Assembly (NCBI GenBank): GCA_004556705.1
Contig: SFGA01000004.1
Location: 1 to 64,000, forward strand
Reading direction: 5' to 3'
Length of the DNA: 64,000 bases
Source: Ruminococcus sp.
GTDB taxonomy: Bacteria > Bacillota > Clostridia > Oscillospirales > Acutalibacteraceae
Under the pieces are notes generated by a model. It was not told where the DNA came from and ran no database searches. It was given only the letters and a program-made list of their open reading frames with translations. Every line of letters starts with the position of its first letter. Positions within the stretch are counted from its first letter, which is position 1. A program made the translations under genes and the position numbers. Below are positions 23,342-32,062 of this stretch, one piece after another.

Positions 23342-24208
23342 TTAAAAATTAAATTTGTCGCCGTTGCTGTTGTCTTTTTCTTCGGGAGCCTTTTCGTTCT
23401 CAACGGTAAAGTCAACACTCATACCGTCCGAGCCGTATGAAAAGCCGTTGTAATCCATTGGATTGCGGTCGAAATTCATATCGGGCATAACGGGAATAAT
23501 TCCGAAAGAATCGGGCGATATAAGTCCCGAGTCAATAGCGTGCTTTTTAAGGTTTTCGTAGTACATAGCCTTTGTTGTTTCAACATAGGGTGTAACATAG
23601 ATAATCGCAATTCCTGCGGTACACGCAACAAGCAAGTACCAAGCAATGAAGCTCAAATCAAGCACGAACAAATCTGATTTATAGCCTTTTGTCATAATAT
23701 CGCTCATTCTTCTTGCGTCACGTGAGTTGAGATTGGGATTGTCGTGGATTATATATTTAACCTGCGAATATGAATACCCCTTAATAACGCCGGGAACGAT
23801 AAAGAGCAATGACCAAAGTCCGATAATAATATTTGTGACAAGCATAGTCGAAAGGTATTTTCCGAACCTGTCGAAGCCCTCTTTGTATATAGACTTCCAC
23901 TCGGGGTTAAAGCCCCTGATGTGATTGAGATAATATCCTGCAAGAGAAACGAGGAACGGCAAAAGAATAATGCTGATTACTCCATTTACGCTGCCGATTC
24001 CGATGCTGCTATCAGAGCCCTGAGAATAGTAATCGTCAAAATAAGTAAAGCCGTCGGAAAAGATGCTGCTCACATTGTAATAAATGCTGATACCGTTATT
24101 CAAGATATAAATGATGATTGCCGCAAAGAACATTTTCAACCATCTTGTATCGGTAGAAATGAAATTTTTAGCTTCATACTTAATTGCCTGTCTGTTTAAT
24201 ACACCCAT
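23342..24208 (-). CDS. DUF975 integral membrane protein
   Basis: A 288-residue protein starting with RQAIKYEAKNF, typical of DUF975, followed by several hydrophobic helices and the family motif GYSYSQVKYIIHDNPNLNSRDARRMSDIMTKGYKSDLF. The last 65 residues are hydrophilic and Asp/Pro-rich. The family is common in Firmicutes and its function is unknown. It is 11 bp downstream of cysS and so may be cotranscribed with cysE-cysS; it ends just upstream of the promoter of the Trp T-box. Confidence 0.8.
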   Translation of the reverse strand: MGVLNRQAIKYEAKNFISTDTRWLKMFFAAIIIYILNNGISIYYNVSSIFSDGFTYFDDYYSQGSDSSIGIGSVNGVISIILLPFLVSLAGYYLNHIRGFNPEWKSIYKEGFDRFGKYLSTMLVTNIIIGLWSLLFIVPGVIKGYSYSQVKYIIHDNPNLNSRDARRMSDIMTKGYKSDLFVLDLSFIAWYLLVACTAGIAIIYVTPYVETTKAMYYENLKKHAIDSGLISPDSFGIIPVMPDMNFDRNPMDYNGFSYGSDGMSVDFTVENEKAPEEKDNSNGDKFNF

Positions 24209-24219
24209 ATTTTACCTCC

Positions 24220-25617
24220 TTATTCCCTGTGCCACTTCACGCCCTGCGGAGTGTCCTCAAGTACAATGCCCTGCGCTTTGAGTTCATCTCTTATTCTGTC
24301 AGCCTCAGCCCAGTTTTTCTCCTTTCGAGCGTTCTGGCGAGCTTCGATAAGCTTTTCAATCTCTTCGTCAAGGCTACCTGTATCTCTATTATAAACGAGT
24401 CCGAGAACATTTGTCAATTCGTCAAACAAATCAATGGCATACTTAATAAGCTCAGCCGATTTAGAGTCAATCACATTGACATTTATATCCTTAACAAGCT
24501 CAAAAACAGCCGAAATACCGTCTGCGGTGTTAAGGTCGTCATCCATTGCCTCAATAAACTGCTCACGTCTTGAATCAAGCTGCTTTTTGATTTCCTCCGC
24601 ATTTTCGGGAACAATATCCGTTGCATTCTCCAATGCGAAATCAAGGTTGTTACGGCAAGTATAGAGCCTCTGAAGCGAAGCCTTGCACTGCTCGATTATA
24701 TCTACGCTGTAATTTATCGGACTTCTGTACTGCGATGAAATCATAAGATAACGGATAGGCTCGTAACCGTATTTTTCAGCTACATCACGAACTGTAAAGA
24801 AATTGCCGAGAGATTTTGACATTTTAACGTTGTCAACATTGATATATCCGTTGTGCATCCAATAATGTGAGAACGGAACGCCGTTGCAGCACTCGGACTG
24901 TGCGATTTCGTTTTCATGGTGCGGGAAGATAAGATCCTGACCGCCGCAGTGAATGTCAATTGTATTTCCGAGGAAGCGATGAATCATTGCAGAGCACTCG
25001 ATATGCCAGCCGGGTCTACCCTTGCCCCACGGAGACTCCCAATATGGCTCGCCGGGCTTTGCTCCCTTCCAAAGTGCGAAGTCCATAGGCTCTCTTTTGA
25101 GCTCGCCGATGTTAATTCTTGCGCCTGCCTCAAGCTCCTCAAGCGGCTGATGCGAAAGCTTGCCGTAGCCTGAGAATTTCTTGGGGCTGAAATAAACGTC
25201 GCCGTTTTCAACTGGATAAGCATAGCCTTTTTCAACAAGAGTTGAAATTATATTTATAATCTCGTCGATATTTTCGGTAGCCTTCGGATGAACGGTAGCT
25301 TCACGGAAATTAAGTCCCTTTGCATCCGTCCAGAACTCCTTGATGTATTTCTCCGAAACAGTCTTGTAATCCGAATTTTCCTCAATCGCCTTTTTGATTA
25401 TTTTGTCGTCAATGTCGGTGAAATTCTGAACAAAATTAACCTTATAACCTCTGTATTCAAGATAACGGCGAAGCGTGTCAAAAACGCAAAGCGGTCTTGA
25501 ATTTCCGATATGAATATAGTTGTAAACAGTAGGACCGCAAGCATAAATTTTAACCTCGCCGTCCGTGATGGTTTTAAGCTCCTCTTTTCTTCTGGTAAGC
25601 GTGTTATATATCCTCAT
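24220..25617 (-). CDS. cysS: cysteinyl-tRNA synthetase
   Basis: A 465-residue class I aminoacyl-tRNA synthetase that charges tRNA-Cys. The HIGH motif appears as YIHIGNSRP (about 31-39), preceded by the zinc Cys in YACGPTVYN; the KMSKS loop is KMSKSLG (about 266-272). Further zinc ligands are in WHIECSAM and CGGQDLIFPHHENE. I choose the ATG at 25617 (MRIYNTL, the conserved N-terminus) with GGAAG upstream. It overlaps the end of cysE by 14 bp, so expression follows the Cys T-box. Confidence 0.95.
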   Translation of the reverse strand: MRIYNTLTRRKEELKTITDGEVKIYACGPTVYNYIHIGNSRPLCVFDTLRRYLEYRGYKVNFVQNFTDIDDKIIKKAIEENSDYKTVSEKYIKEFWTDAKGLNFREATVHPKATENIDEIINIISTLVEKGYAYPVENGDVYFSPKKFSGYGKLSHQPLEELEAGARINIGELKREPMDFALWKGAKPGEPYWESPWGKGRPGWHIECSAMIHRFLGNTIDIHCGGQDLIFPHHENEIAQSECCNGVPFSHYWMHNGYINVDNVKMSKSLGNFFTVRDVAEKYGYEPIRYLMISSQYRSPINYSVDIIEQCKASLQRLYTCRNNLDFALENATDIVPENAEEIKKQLDSRREQFIEAMDDDLNTADGISAVFELVKDINVNVIDSKSAELIKYAIDLFDELTNVLGLVYNRDTGSLDEEIEKLIEARQNARKEKNWAEADRIRDELKAQGIVLEDTPQGVKWHRE

Positions 25618-26254
25618 TATGCTTCTTCCTTTCTTCTTCAAGCTCTTTTTGTAATTTATCTATCTTAACCGACATTTTGCAAAGCTCCTGCGACACGGGG
25701 TCGGGAATATGAATGTGGTCAAGCTTGTCAACTCGTTTTCCGTACTGCTTGACAATCCTTGCCGGAACACCGACAGCCGTACAGTTTTCGGGTATTTCGT
25801 CAAGCACCACCGCACCTGCGGCAATATTTGAATTGTCTCCGACCTTAAACGGTCCTAAAACCTTTGCACCTGCGCCTATCATAACGCCGTTGCCGATTGT
25901 GGGATGCCTTTTTCCCACATCTTTACCCGTTCCGCCGAGCGTTACTCCCTGATAAAGTGTAACGTCGTCGCCGATTTCGGCAGTCTCTCCGATTACCACG
26001 CCTGTTCCGTGATCGATGAAAAATCTTTTACCTATTTTTGCGGCAGGATGAATTTCAATTCCTGTCTTCCTGACCGCCCGCTGAGATATCGCTCTAGCTA
26101 TAAATTTATGATTATGCGTCCAAAACCAATGCGCCTTGCGGTGCATCCTTATAGCCTTCAGTCCCGGATATAAAAGCAAGATTTCAGCATTTGACTTTGC
26201 GGCAGGATCCCTGTCCCTGACGGTTGCGATGTCCTCTTTTAACTGTTCGAACAT
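25604..26254 (-). CDS. cysE: serine O-acetyltransferase
   Basis: A 216-residue left-handed beta-helix acetyltransferase making O-acetyl-L-serine, the precursor of cysteine. It shows PGLKAIRMHRKAHWFW, GIEIHPAAKIGKRFFIDHGTGVVIGETAEIGDDVTLYQGVTLGGTGK with the catalytic Asp-His pair, and the hexapeptide repeats. GGAGG precedes the ATG at 26254. It is the first gene after a Cys-specific T-box, so uncharged tRNA-Cys raises both cysteine synthesis and tRNA-Cys charging. Confidence 0.93.
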   Translation of the reverse strand: MFEQLKEDIATVRDRDPAAKSNAEILLLYPGLKAIRMHRKAHWFWTHNHKFIARAISQRAVRKTGIEIHPAAKIGKRFFIDHGTGVVIGETAEIGDDVTLYQGVTLGGTGKDVGKRHPTIGNGVMIGAGAKVLGPFKVGDNSNIAAGAVVLDEIPENCTAVGVPARIVKQYGKRVDKLDHIHIPDPVSQELCKMSVKIDKLQKELEEERKKHNEDI

Positions 26255-26276
26255 CAAAACACCTCCGATAAAAAAT

Positions 26277-26510
26277 AAAAAACGCCTTCAAAGTCTTACG
26301 ACTCCGAAGGCGAAAAATTCGCGGTTCCACTTCGATTTGTAACTCAAAAGGCTTTAACGCACCACTGCGTGCGAAGATACTGAAATTCCCTTCGCCTGCT
26401 CATAAGCGCACTTCGTAAATTCCCGTCTTAAAGGCGCTTTCAGCCGATGACGCCCTCTCTCTAAAAGCATAGAAAAATACTACTCTTCTTAATCACAGCA
26501 TTTTTACAAA
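26277..26510 (-). promoter_or_regulatory. T-box riboswitch, cysteine specifier (UGC)
   Basis: On the minus strand: AAGAAGAGTAGTA at the Stem I base, AGAGAGGGCG, then ACGAAG-TGC-GCTTATGAGC with specifier TGC at 26410-26408, the T-box GTGGAACCGCG (near 26330-26320), and a terminator CGCCTTC..GAAGGCG plus T tract (26277-26312). It controls cysE-cysS. Confidence 0.92.
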
Positions 26511-26513
26511 TAT

Positions 26514-26542
26514 ATTGTACCACACTTATTTTGAATAATCAA
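26514..26542 (-). promoter_or_regulatory. promoter of the cysE-cysS operon
   Basis: TTGATT (26537-26542) and TACAAT (26514-26519), 17 bp apart on the minus strand. It overlaps the last codons of pgsA. Confidence 0.75.
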
Positions 26543-27128
26543 TCGAATTTTTACTGTCTTTTATATATATTATGCCTGAAATTACCGTAAGTACCGCTGT
26601 TATCCACAAAAGTCCGTTGGAAACATTGGAAAGAGTGAGCCAAGCAGGCAATTTTTCAAGGCAATTTGAATATAAAACGTCGTTGATTATATAGTCAACC
26701 TCACAAAGCAGCATTATGACAATCGTAAATGTCATTTGGCTGACTGTTTTGAGCTTGCCCCAGATATTCGCAGGGATAACCGTTCCGTTTGAAGCGGCTA
26801 TCATTCTTATTGACGCAATGGCAAACTCCCTTGTGAGGACTATCATTACAATCCAAATGTTGCAAAGTCCCATTTCCATTAAAGCAAGCAGCGCCGAGGT
26901 TGTCAGCACCTTATCCGCTATCGGGTCAAGGAGTTTTCCGAAGTTGGTTATCTCGCCGTTTTTTCGTGCAAGCTTACCGTCTATGGCGTCGGTTATCGCC
27001 GCTACGGAAAATATCAGCGTTGCGATTAAAAATCTGTGAGGTAAACCCTCCCAAAGAATTACTGCAAGGTAAATGGGCGTAATAATCATTCGAGCTATCG
27101 TGAGCTTGTTTGGTGTGTTTAATTTCAT
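26526..27128 (-). CDS. pgsA: CDP-diacylglycerol-glycerol-3-phosphate 3-phosphatidyltransferase
   Basis: A 200-residue membrane enzyme making phosphatidylglycerol phosphate. The CDP-alcohol phosphotransferase motif D-G-x2-A-R-x8-G-x3-D-x3-D is visible as DAIDGKLARKNGEITNFGKLLDPIADK (about 46-72). It begins with the conserved NKLTIARMIITP and has about five hydrophobic helices. Its start overlaps the rimO stop by 4 bp. It is the last gene of recA-recX-rimO-pgsA. Confidence 0.93.
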   Translation of the reverse strand: MKLNTPNKLTIARMIITPIYLAVILWEGLPHRFLIATLIFSVAAITDAIDGKLARKNGEITNFGKLLDPIADKVLTTSALLALMEMGLCNIWIVMIVLTREFAIASIRMIAASNGTVIPANIWGKLKTVSQMTFTIVIMLLCEVDYIINDVLYSNCLEKLPAWLTLSNVSNGLLWITAVLTVISGIIYIKDSKNSIDYSK

Positions 27129-28453
27129 ACTACTTCTCCGATTAAATCATATTCGTTTATACCCATTATCTCAACATCCACAAAATCGCCCTCGTTTAAT
27201 TCGTAGCCGCAGGTAAAGTTAACAGTACCGTCAATTTCGGGTGCGTCACGCCAAGTTCTGCCGTAATATGTGTCTGTATATGCGTCATAGCCCTCGACAA
27301 CCGTGCGCAAAACCTTGCCGATATTCTGCTCGTTGAGCCTTTCGAAGATACGGAACTGCTGCTCCATTATCGCTTCTCCACGCTCTTTTTTAACGTCCTC
27401 GTCAATTTGGTCGGGAAGCCTTGCCGCAGGTGTTCCCTCCTCTGCCGAGTAAGCAAAGCAGCCGAGTCTGTCAAACTGTGCTTTTTCGACAAATTCCGAC
27501 AGCGTTTCAAAATCCTCCTCCGTTTCGCCGGGGAAGCCTGTAATGAGAGTTGTTCTCAATACGACATCGGGGATTTTCGCCCTTATTTTTTCAACAAGAG
27601 AAAGCAAGCTGTCCATATCGCCCACACGGTTCATACGTTTGAGAACAGGTGCGCTTGCGTGCTGAATCGGAATGTCAAAATACTTAACTATTTTATCGTT
27701 ATTCGCAACAACGTCGATAAGCTCGTCGGTAATCCTCTCCGGATAACAGTAGAGAACTCTTATCCACTCCAAGCCCTCGATTTTGGCAAGTGAGGTCAAA
27801 AGTGCGGGCAAAGCGGATTTTCCGTACAAATCCTCGCCGTACCTCGTTGTGTCCTGTGCGACAACGACAATTTCCTTTACGCCTGAACGCACAAGGTCTT
27901 GAGCCTCTTTGATTATATCCTCGGGCTGTCTTGAACGGAATTCGCCTCTGATTGATGGAATTGCGCAATAAGTACAGTGGTTTGAACAACCCTCTGCGAT
28001 TTTAAGATAAGCAAAATATGACGGAGTTGTGAGCATTCTCTCGCCGTTCAAGGGCAAGCAGGCTTTGTCCGCAAAGCTCTCGATAGTTTCGTCGGACTCC
28101 AACGTATTTTTGCATATTTCGCAAATGTCGCCGTTTGAGCCGATACCTACAACCGCATCAACCTCGGGAAATTCCTTTGCAATTTCTTCCCTGTACCTCT
28201 CCGCAAGGCAACCCGTAACGATTATTTTACCGATAACACCCTCGTTTTTCAGCTCGACCATATCAAGTATATTTTCAATAGCCTCTTTTTTGGCATCCTC
28301 GATAAAGCCGCAGGTGTTTATAATTACCGCATCTGCACCGTCAACGTCATCTGTAATTTCAAATCCGTTTTGGGCAAGACGTGCAAGCATAATTTCGGCG
28401 TCAACCTGATTTTTGGGGCAGCCGAGTGAAATCATACCTATTTTTTTACTCAT
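27125..28453 (-). CDS. rimO: ribosomal protein S12 methylthiotransferase RimO
   Basis: A 442-residue radical-SAM enzyme that methylthiolates an Asp of ribosomal protein S12. N-terminal UPF0004 cysteines are in SLGCPKNQVDAEIM, NTCGFIEDAKKEA and TGCLAERY; the radical-SAM triad is EGCSNHCTYCAIPSIRG (near 149-165). A TRAM domain lies at the C-terminus. The start is the ATG at 28453. It overlaps recX by 8 bp and pgsA by 4 bp. MiaB is the nearest alternative, but 'SLGCPKN' and the length favour RimO. Confidence 0.93.
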   Translation of the reverse strand: MSKKIGMISLGCPKNQVDAEIMLARLAQNGFEITDDVDGADAVIINTCGFIEDAKKEAIENILDMVELKNEGVIGKIIVTGCLAERYREEIAKEFPEVDAVVGIGSNGDICEICKNTLESDETIESFADKACLPLNGERMLTTPSYFAYLKIAEGCSNHCTYCAIPSIRGEFRSRQPEDIIKEAQDLVRSGVKEIVVVAQDTTRYGEDLYGKSALPALLTSLAKIEGLEWIRVLYCYPERITDELIDVVANNDKIVKYFDIPIQHASAPVLKRMNRVGDMDSLLSLVEKIRAKIPDVVLRTTLITGFPGETEEDFETLSEFVEKAQFDRLGCFAYSAEEGTPAARLPDQIDEDVKKERGEAIMEQQFRIFERLNEQNIGKVLRTVVEGYDAYTDTYYGRTWRDAPEIDGTVNFTCGYELNEGDFVDVEIMGINEYDLIGEVV

Positions 28454-29084
28454 AGTAATTACCATTGCCTTTCAAGTCATTGTCCGTATCCGCAACCTCG
28501 TTCAACGCCTTTTTTATATCGGAATAGGAATATCCCATTCTCATCAAGCCGTTTATTGTCCGTTTGATATTTTTTTCATCGGACAGCTTATTGCGGTATT
28601 TTGAATTCAACAATAATATAATACGATTAAAATCGTCTTTGTCAAGTGATTTTACTGTTTCGCTTGCAATTTCCAATGTAATTCCCTTTTGCTTTAGTTC
28701 CTGTTCGATTCTTTTAGGACTGTATTTTTTTCGTTCGTACAACTCTTGCGCGTAAAGCTCGGCAAAGGCTTTATCATCAATAAGGCGAAGCTCCTCAAGC
28801 CTGTCGGCTGCCGACTGTGCCGCCTCTTTAGGATATTTTTGCAATAGCTTTGTTATAATTTCTTTTTTTGAATGAGCACGGCGGGAAAGCAGGCTCATTC
28901 CGTTTAAGAAAGCACGACGGGAGTTGACCGAGCACTCAAGTTCAGCCAACTCCTCTTCATCTATCCTGTTAAAATTATGCCATTTTTCAGAGTACCAGAA
29001 GTTACTGTCAACGGTCATTTTGTATTCGCCGTCGATATAAATATGTATCTTCTGCGCTCTTCCCGTTTTAACGCTAAGCTCCAT
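28446..29084 (-). CDS. recX: recombination regulator RecX
   Basis: A 212-residue helical protein that modulates RecA filaments. It shows the RecX three-helix repeats: ALNGMSLLSRRAHSKKEI-like LLSRRAHSKKEIITKLLQK, DDKAFAELYAQELYERKKYSPKRIEQELKQKGI and RTINGLMRMGYSYSDIKKAL. The gene follows recA by 2 bp and so shares its SOS control. Confidence 0.9.
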   Translation of the reverse strand: MELSVKTGRAQKIHIYIDGEYKMTVDSNFWYSEKWHNFNRIDEEELAELECSVNSRRAFLNGMSLLSRRAHSKKEIITKLLQKYPKEAAQSAADRLEELRLIDDKAFAELYAQELYERKKYSPKRIEQELKQKGITLEIASETVKSLDKDDFNRIILLLNSKYRNKLSDEKNIKRTINGLMRMGYSYSDIKKALNEVADTDNDLKGNGNYYE

Positions 29085-29086
29085 AA

Positions 29087-30214
29087 TTATTCATCGTCAA
29101 CGATAATGTCGATTTTCGCCCTTGCTTCATCCTTAGTTGTAGCAACAGGCTTATAAGCGATAACTTCATCTTCGCCGTCAAAATCGTCAGTCTTATTTCT
29201 CGATTCTTCAATCTTCTCTCTGATTTTAGCTTCGATTTCATTAGCGATTTCGGGATTATCTCTGAGGTACTGCTTGGTGTTCTCCCTGCCCTGTCCGACT
29301 CTCGTCTCGCCGTAAGAGAACCATGCCCCGCTTTTCTTCATTATATCCATTGAAACAGCCATATCGACAAGCTCGCTCTCTCTCGAAATACCCTCGCCGA
29401 ACATAATATCAAATTCAGCCGTCTTAAATGGCGGAGCTACCTTGTTTTTAACAATTTTAACCTTTGTATGTGAGCCGATAAATTCGCCGTTAGTTCCCTT
29501 GAGTGATTCCGTTCTGCGTACATCCATACGGATACTTGCGTAGAATTTAAGTGCACGACCGCCTGTTGTGGTTTCGGGATTTCCGAAAACAACGCCGACT
29601 TTTTCACGAAGCTGGTTAATGAAAATGATTATTGTATTTGATTTTGAAATAACGCCTGCAAGCTTACGCATAGCCTGTGACATAAGTCTTGCGTGTGCGC
29701 CCATGTGGCTGTCGCCCATCTCGCCGTCAATTTCAGCTCTCGGAACAAGTGCGGCAACAGAGTCAACAACAATTATGTCAAGAGCACCCGAACGTGCCAG
29801 CTGTTCAACAATTTCAAGTGCCTGCTCGCCGTCGTCGGGCTGTGAAACAAGCAAGGAGTCAACGTCAACTCCGAGATTATGAGCGTAAATCGGGTCAAGA
29901 GCGTGCTCTGCGTCAACAAACGCAGCCTCTCCGCCTGCCTTTTGAGCCTCGGCAACTGCATGGAGCGCAAGAGTGGTTTTACCTGAGGACTCGGGTCCGT
30001 ATATTTCAATAATTCTGCCCTTCGGGAAACCGCCGATACCCGTTGCGGCATCAAGAGCTATTGAGCCTGTGGGAATTGCCTCGATATTAAGAGCGTTACC
30101 CTCGCCCAAGCGCATAATTGCGCCCTCGCCGTATTTTTTCTCAATCTGCGAAAGAGCAGTTTCAAGAGCTTTCTTTTTATTATCGTTTTTTGATATACCT
30201 GTTTTCGGTGCCAT
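29087..30214 (-). CDS. recA: recombinase RecA
   Basis: A 375-residue ATP-dependent strand-exchange protein and LexA coprotease. Walker A is [12 protein letters not shown] (about 69-80), Walker B-type [15 protein letters not shown] follows, loop L2 is [19 protein letters not shown], and the C-terminus is acidic. The start is the ATG at 30214 (MAPKTG), with GAGGTTG as the site; an upstream in-frame extension is not supported. A LexA-box-like sequence lies between promoter and gene. Confidence 0.97.
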   Translation of the reverse strand: MAPKTGISKNDNKKKALETALSQIEKKYGEGAIMRLGEGNALNIEAIPTGSIALDAATGIGGFPKGRIIEIYGPESSGKTTLALHAVAEAQKAGGEAAFVDAEHALDPIYAHNLGVDVDSLLVSQPDDGEQALEIVEQLARSGALDIIVVDSVAALVPRAEIDGEMGDSHMGAHARLMSQAMRKLAGVISKSNTIIIFINQLREKVGVVFGNPETTTGGRALKFYASIRMDVRRTESLKGTNGEFIGSHTKVKIVKNKVAPPFKTAEFDIMFGEGISRESELVDMAVSMDIMKKSGAWFSYGETRVGQGRENTKQYLRDNPEIANEIEAKIREKIEESRNKTDDFDGEDEVIAYKPVATTKDEARAKIDIIVDDE

Positions 30215-30231
30215 TATTTCAACCTCACAAT

Positions 30232-30245
30232 CGCACAAATGTTCG
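30232..30245. promoter_or_regulatory. LexA (SOS) box before recA
   Basis: CGAACATTTGTGCG on the minus strand differs by one base from the Gram-positive LexA consensus CGAACNNNNGTTCG. It sits 8 bp downstream of the -10 box, a standard repressor position. Confidence 0.75.
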
Positions 30246-30253
30246 TTTTCTAA

Positions 30254-30282
30254 ATTATATATGATACTGTGTAAAAATGCAA
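30254..30282 (-). promoter_or_regulatory. sigma-A promoter of recA
   Basis: TTGCAT (30277-30282) and TATAAT (30254-30259) with 17 bp between them on the minus strand. Confidence 0.85.
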
Positions 30283-30403
30283 GTGTTTTTTAATAATTTT
30301 ATAAAAATTCAGGCAAAATATTTTACTGTCGTCGTTTATTTCGCTGTTTTATCAGCTAAAAAGGAAAAAAGAGCAAATTTTTTATATTTTTTTGTAAAAA
30401 GGC

Positions 30404-30432
30404 TTGCATTTAGTTAAATATTCTGTTAAAAT
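30404..30432 (+). promoter_or_regulatory. promoter of rpmB
   Basis: TTGCAT (30404-30409) and TAAAAT (30427-30432), 17 bp apart, 36 bp before the start codon. Confidence 0.8.
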
Positions 30433-30468
30433 ACTGTCTGTTATCGATTAAAGGAGGTGCCTCGCACT

Positions 30469-30654
30469 ATGGCAAAATGTGAATTCTGCGGAAAAGATGT
30501 TGCTTTCGGCATTAAAGTTTCTCACTCACACAGACGTTCTAACAGAACTTGGAAGCCTAATGTAAAAAGAGTTAGAGCAATCGTAAACGGCTCTCCTAAA
30601 AGAGTTTATGCTTGCACTCGTTGCCTTCGTTCAGGCAAGGTTACAAGAGCTTAA
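30469..30654 (+). CDS. rpmB: 50S ribosomal protein L28
   Basis: A 61-residue ribosomal protein: MAKCEFCGKDVAFGIKVSHSH, then RRSNRTWKPNVKRVRA and YACTRCLRSGKVTRA. Two CxxC pairs show the zinc-binding form. The ATG at 30469 is preceded by AAGGAGG; an in-frame codon at 30457 would add four residues without a site. It is monocistronic with its own promoter and terminator. Confidence 0.96.
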   Translation: MAKCEFCGKDVAFGIKVSHSHRRSNRTWKPNVKRVRAIVNGSPKRVYACTRCLRSGKVTRA

Positions 30655-30674
30655 CTTAATTGCTGAATGAACTT

Positions 30675-30701
30675 ACGCTCACCAAAAGGTGAGCGTTTTT
30701 T
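30675..30701 (+). terminator. terminator of rpmB
   Basis: ACGCTCACC-AAAA-GGTGAGCGT followed by TTTTTTC. Confidence 0.92.
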
Positions 30702-30742
30702 CTTTATGCTTTATGTGCTTTAAATGTATTTCACACACGCAA

Positions 30743-30775
30743 AACGGGATACCCTCTTTTTGAGAGTATCCCGTT
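30743..30775 (-). terminator. terminator of the mannonate/KDG operon
   Basis: AACGGGATAC and GTATCCCGTT arms enclose a shorter inner CTC/GAG pair; the hairpin is followed by TTTTGC on the minus strand, 16 bp after the last stop codon of the operon. Confidence 0.75.
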
Positions 30776-30790
30776 AATTTTGTAAATAAA

Positions 30791-31366
30791 TCAGTCAAGA
30801 ATTACGCCCATAACACCTGCGGGTGCAAGAACTGCGTTTGCCTCGTCCGTGTCAATGTGCATTGCGAGAGCATACTGCGGATTTACTCTTACGACCGTGT
30901 CGCCGAAAACAAGCGAACGCTCTGCCGAGTCAATTTTAACAGATACAACCTGCTTGTCCTTAAGACCGTACTTTTCAGCATCCTCGGGAGTCATATGTAT
31001 ATGACGCTTTGCAACAATAACGCCCTCTTTAAGCTCAAGCTCGCCCTTAGGTCCTACAAGCTTGCAAGCACCGCTGCCTGCGATATCGCCTGATTCTCTG
31101 ACAGGCGCTTTAACGCCGATTGAACGAGCGTCGGAAGCTGAAATCTCAACCTGACAAGCACTTCTGACAGGTCCGAGAATTGAAACTGCCGGGAAAGAAG
31201 ATTTCTCGCCGATTACCTGTACTCTTTCCTCACAAGCGTACTGACCGGGCTGTGAAAGATCTTTTTTCTTTGTAAGCTCATAGCCTTCGCCGAAAAGAAC
31301 CTCGAGAGCCTCCTTCGTTACGTGAACGTGACGTGCCGACGTTTCAACTAAAACTGTTTTTTCCAT
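30791..31366 (-). CDS. pduL: PduL-type phosphate acyltransferase (phosphotransacylase)
   Basis: A 191-residue zinc enzyme exchanging acyl-CoA and acyl-phosphate. The two PF06130 repeats are visible: VETSARHVHVTKEALEVLFG (about 7-26) and GVIVAKRHIHMTPEDAEKYGLKDKQVVSV (about 117-145), with the His clusters that bind zinc. It lacks the long N-terminal encapsulation peptide of shell-associated PduL, and no microcompartment genes are near. It is the last gene of the mannonate/KDG operon, so it probably turns acetyl-CoA made from the pyruvate product into acetyl-phosphate for ATP. That role is inference. Confidence 0.88.
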   Translation of the reverse strand: MEKTVLVETSARHVHVTKEALEVLFGEGYELTKKKDLSQPGQYACEERVQVIGEKSSFPAVSILGPVRSACQVEISASDARSIGVKAPVRESGDIAGSGACKLVGPKGELELKEGVIVAKRHIHMTPEDAEKYGLKDKQVVSVKIDSAERSLVFGDTVVRVNPQYALAMHIDTDEANAVLAPAGVMGVILD

Positions 31367-31390
31367 TTCTAAATACCTTCTCTTATTGTA

Positions 31391-32044
31391 TTATAAACCT
31401 AACTCGGCTCTTGCCGCCTTGATATTGGCAACAAACTTTTTACCGGTTTCGGTTATTTGCTTATAATCGCCTGTTTTTGCACCTGCGGTAAGCGACGAGC
31501 CTGCACCTACGGCAACTGCGCCTGCTTTTATCCACTCTCCGACATTATCTGCGTTAACTCCGCCTGTGGGCATCATTTTAGCATACGGGATAGGTCCTTT
31601 AATATCCTTGATAATCTTGGGTCCAAAGAGGTCTGCGGGGAATACCTTGAGAATATCCGCACCGTTTTCCATAGCGATAAGACCGTCTCTGACTGTCATA
31701 ATACCGGGCATCATAGGAACTCTGTAACGGTTGCAAAGATGCAAAGTATCCAAGTCAAGAGCAGGGCTTACAATATACTGTGCGCCCGAAAGCATTGCTA
31801 TTCTTGCGGTTGTAGCGTCAAGCACCGTGCCTGCACCGAGAATAATCTCATCGGGGGTGTAGCGTTTTGCAAGCTCCTCGATAACCTTATCGGCGTGAGG
31901 AACGGTAAAGGTAAGCTCGATTGCGGCAACTCCGCCCTCAAGACAAGCATCTGTAATCCTTATAGCCTTGTCAACAGACTCGGCACGGACAACGGCAACT
32001 ATACCGCAGTCCTGAATTTTAGTAAGTATTTTTTCCTTATCCAT
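31391..32044 (-). CDS. eda: 2-keto-3-deoxy-6-phosphogluconate aldolase
   Basis: A 217-residue class I aldolase splitting KDPG into pyruvate and glyceraldehyde-3-phosphate. Catalytic Glu lies in GVAAIELTFTVP (about 38-49) and the Schiff-base Lys in ADILKVFPADLFGP (about 129-142); the phosphate site is MPTGGVNADN. AGGAG precedes the start. It acts directly after the KDG kinase encoded upstream in the same operon. The bifunctional 4-hydroxy-2-oxoglutarate activity of the family is possible. Confidence 0.93.
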   Translation of the reverse strand: MDKEKILTKIQDCGIVAVVRAESVDKAIRITDACLEGGVAAIELTFTVPHADKVIEELAKRYTPDEIILGAGTVLDATTARIAMLSGAQYIVSPALDLDTLHLCNRYRVPMMPGIMTVRDGLIAMENGADILKVFPADLFGPKIIKDIKGPIPYAKMMPTGGVNADNVGEWIKAGAVAVGAGSSLTAGAKTGDYKQITETGKKFVANIKAARAELGL

Positions 32045-32062
32045 ATTTAACTCCTGAAATAT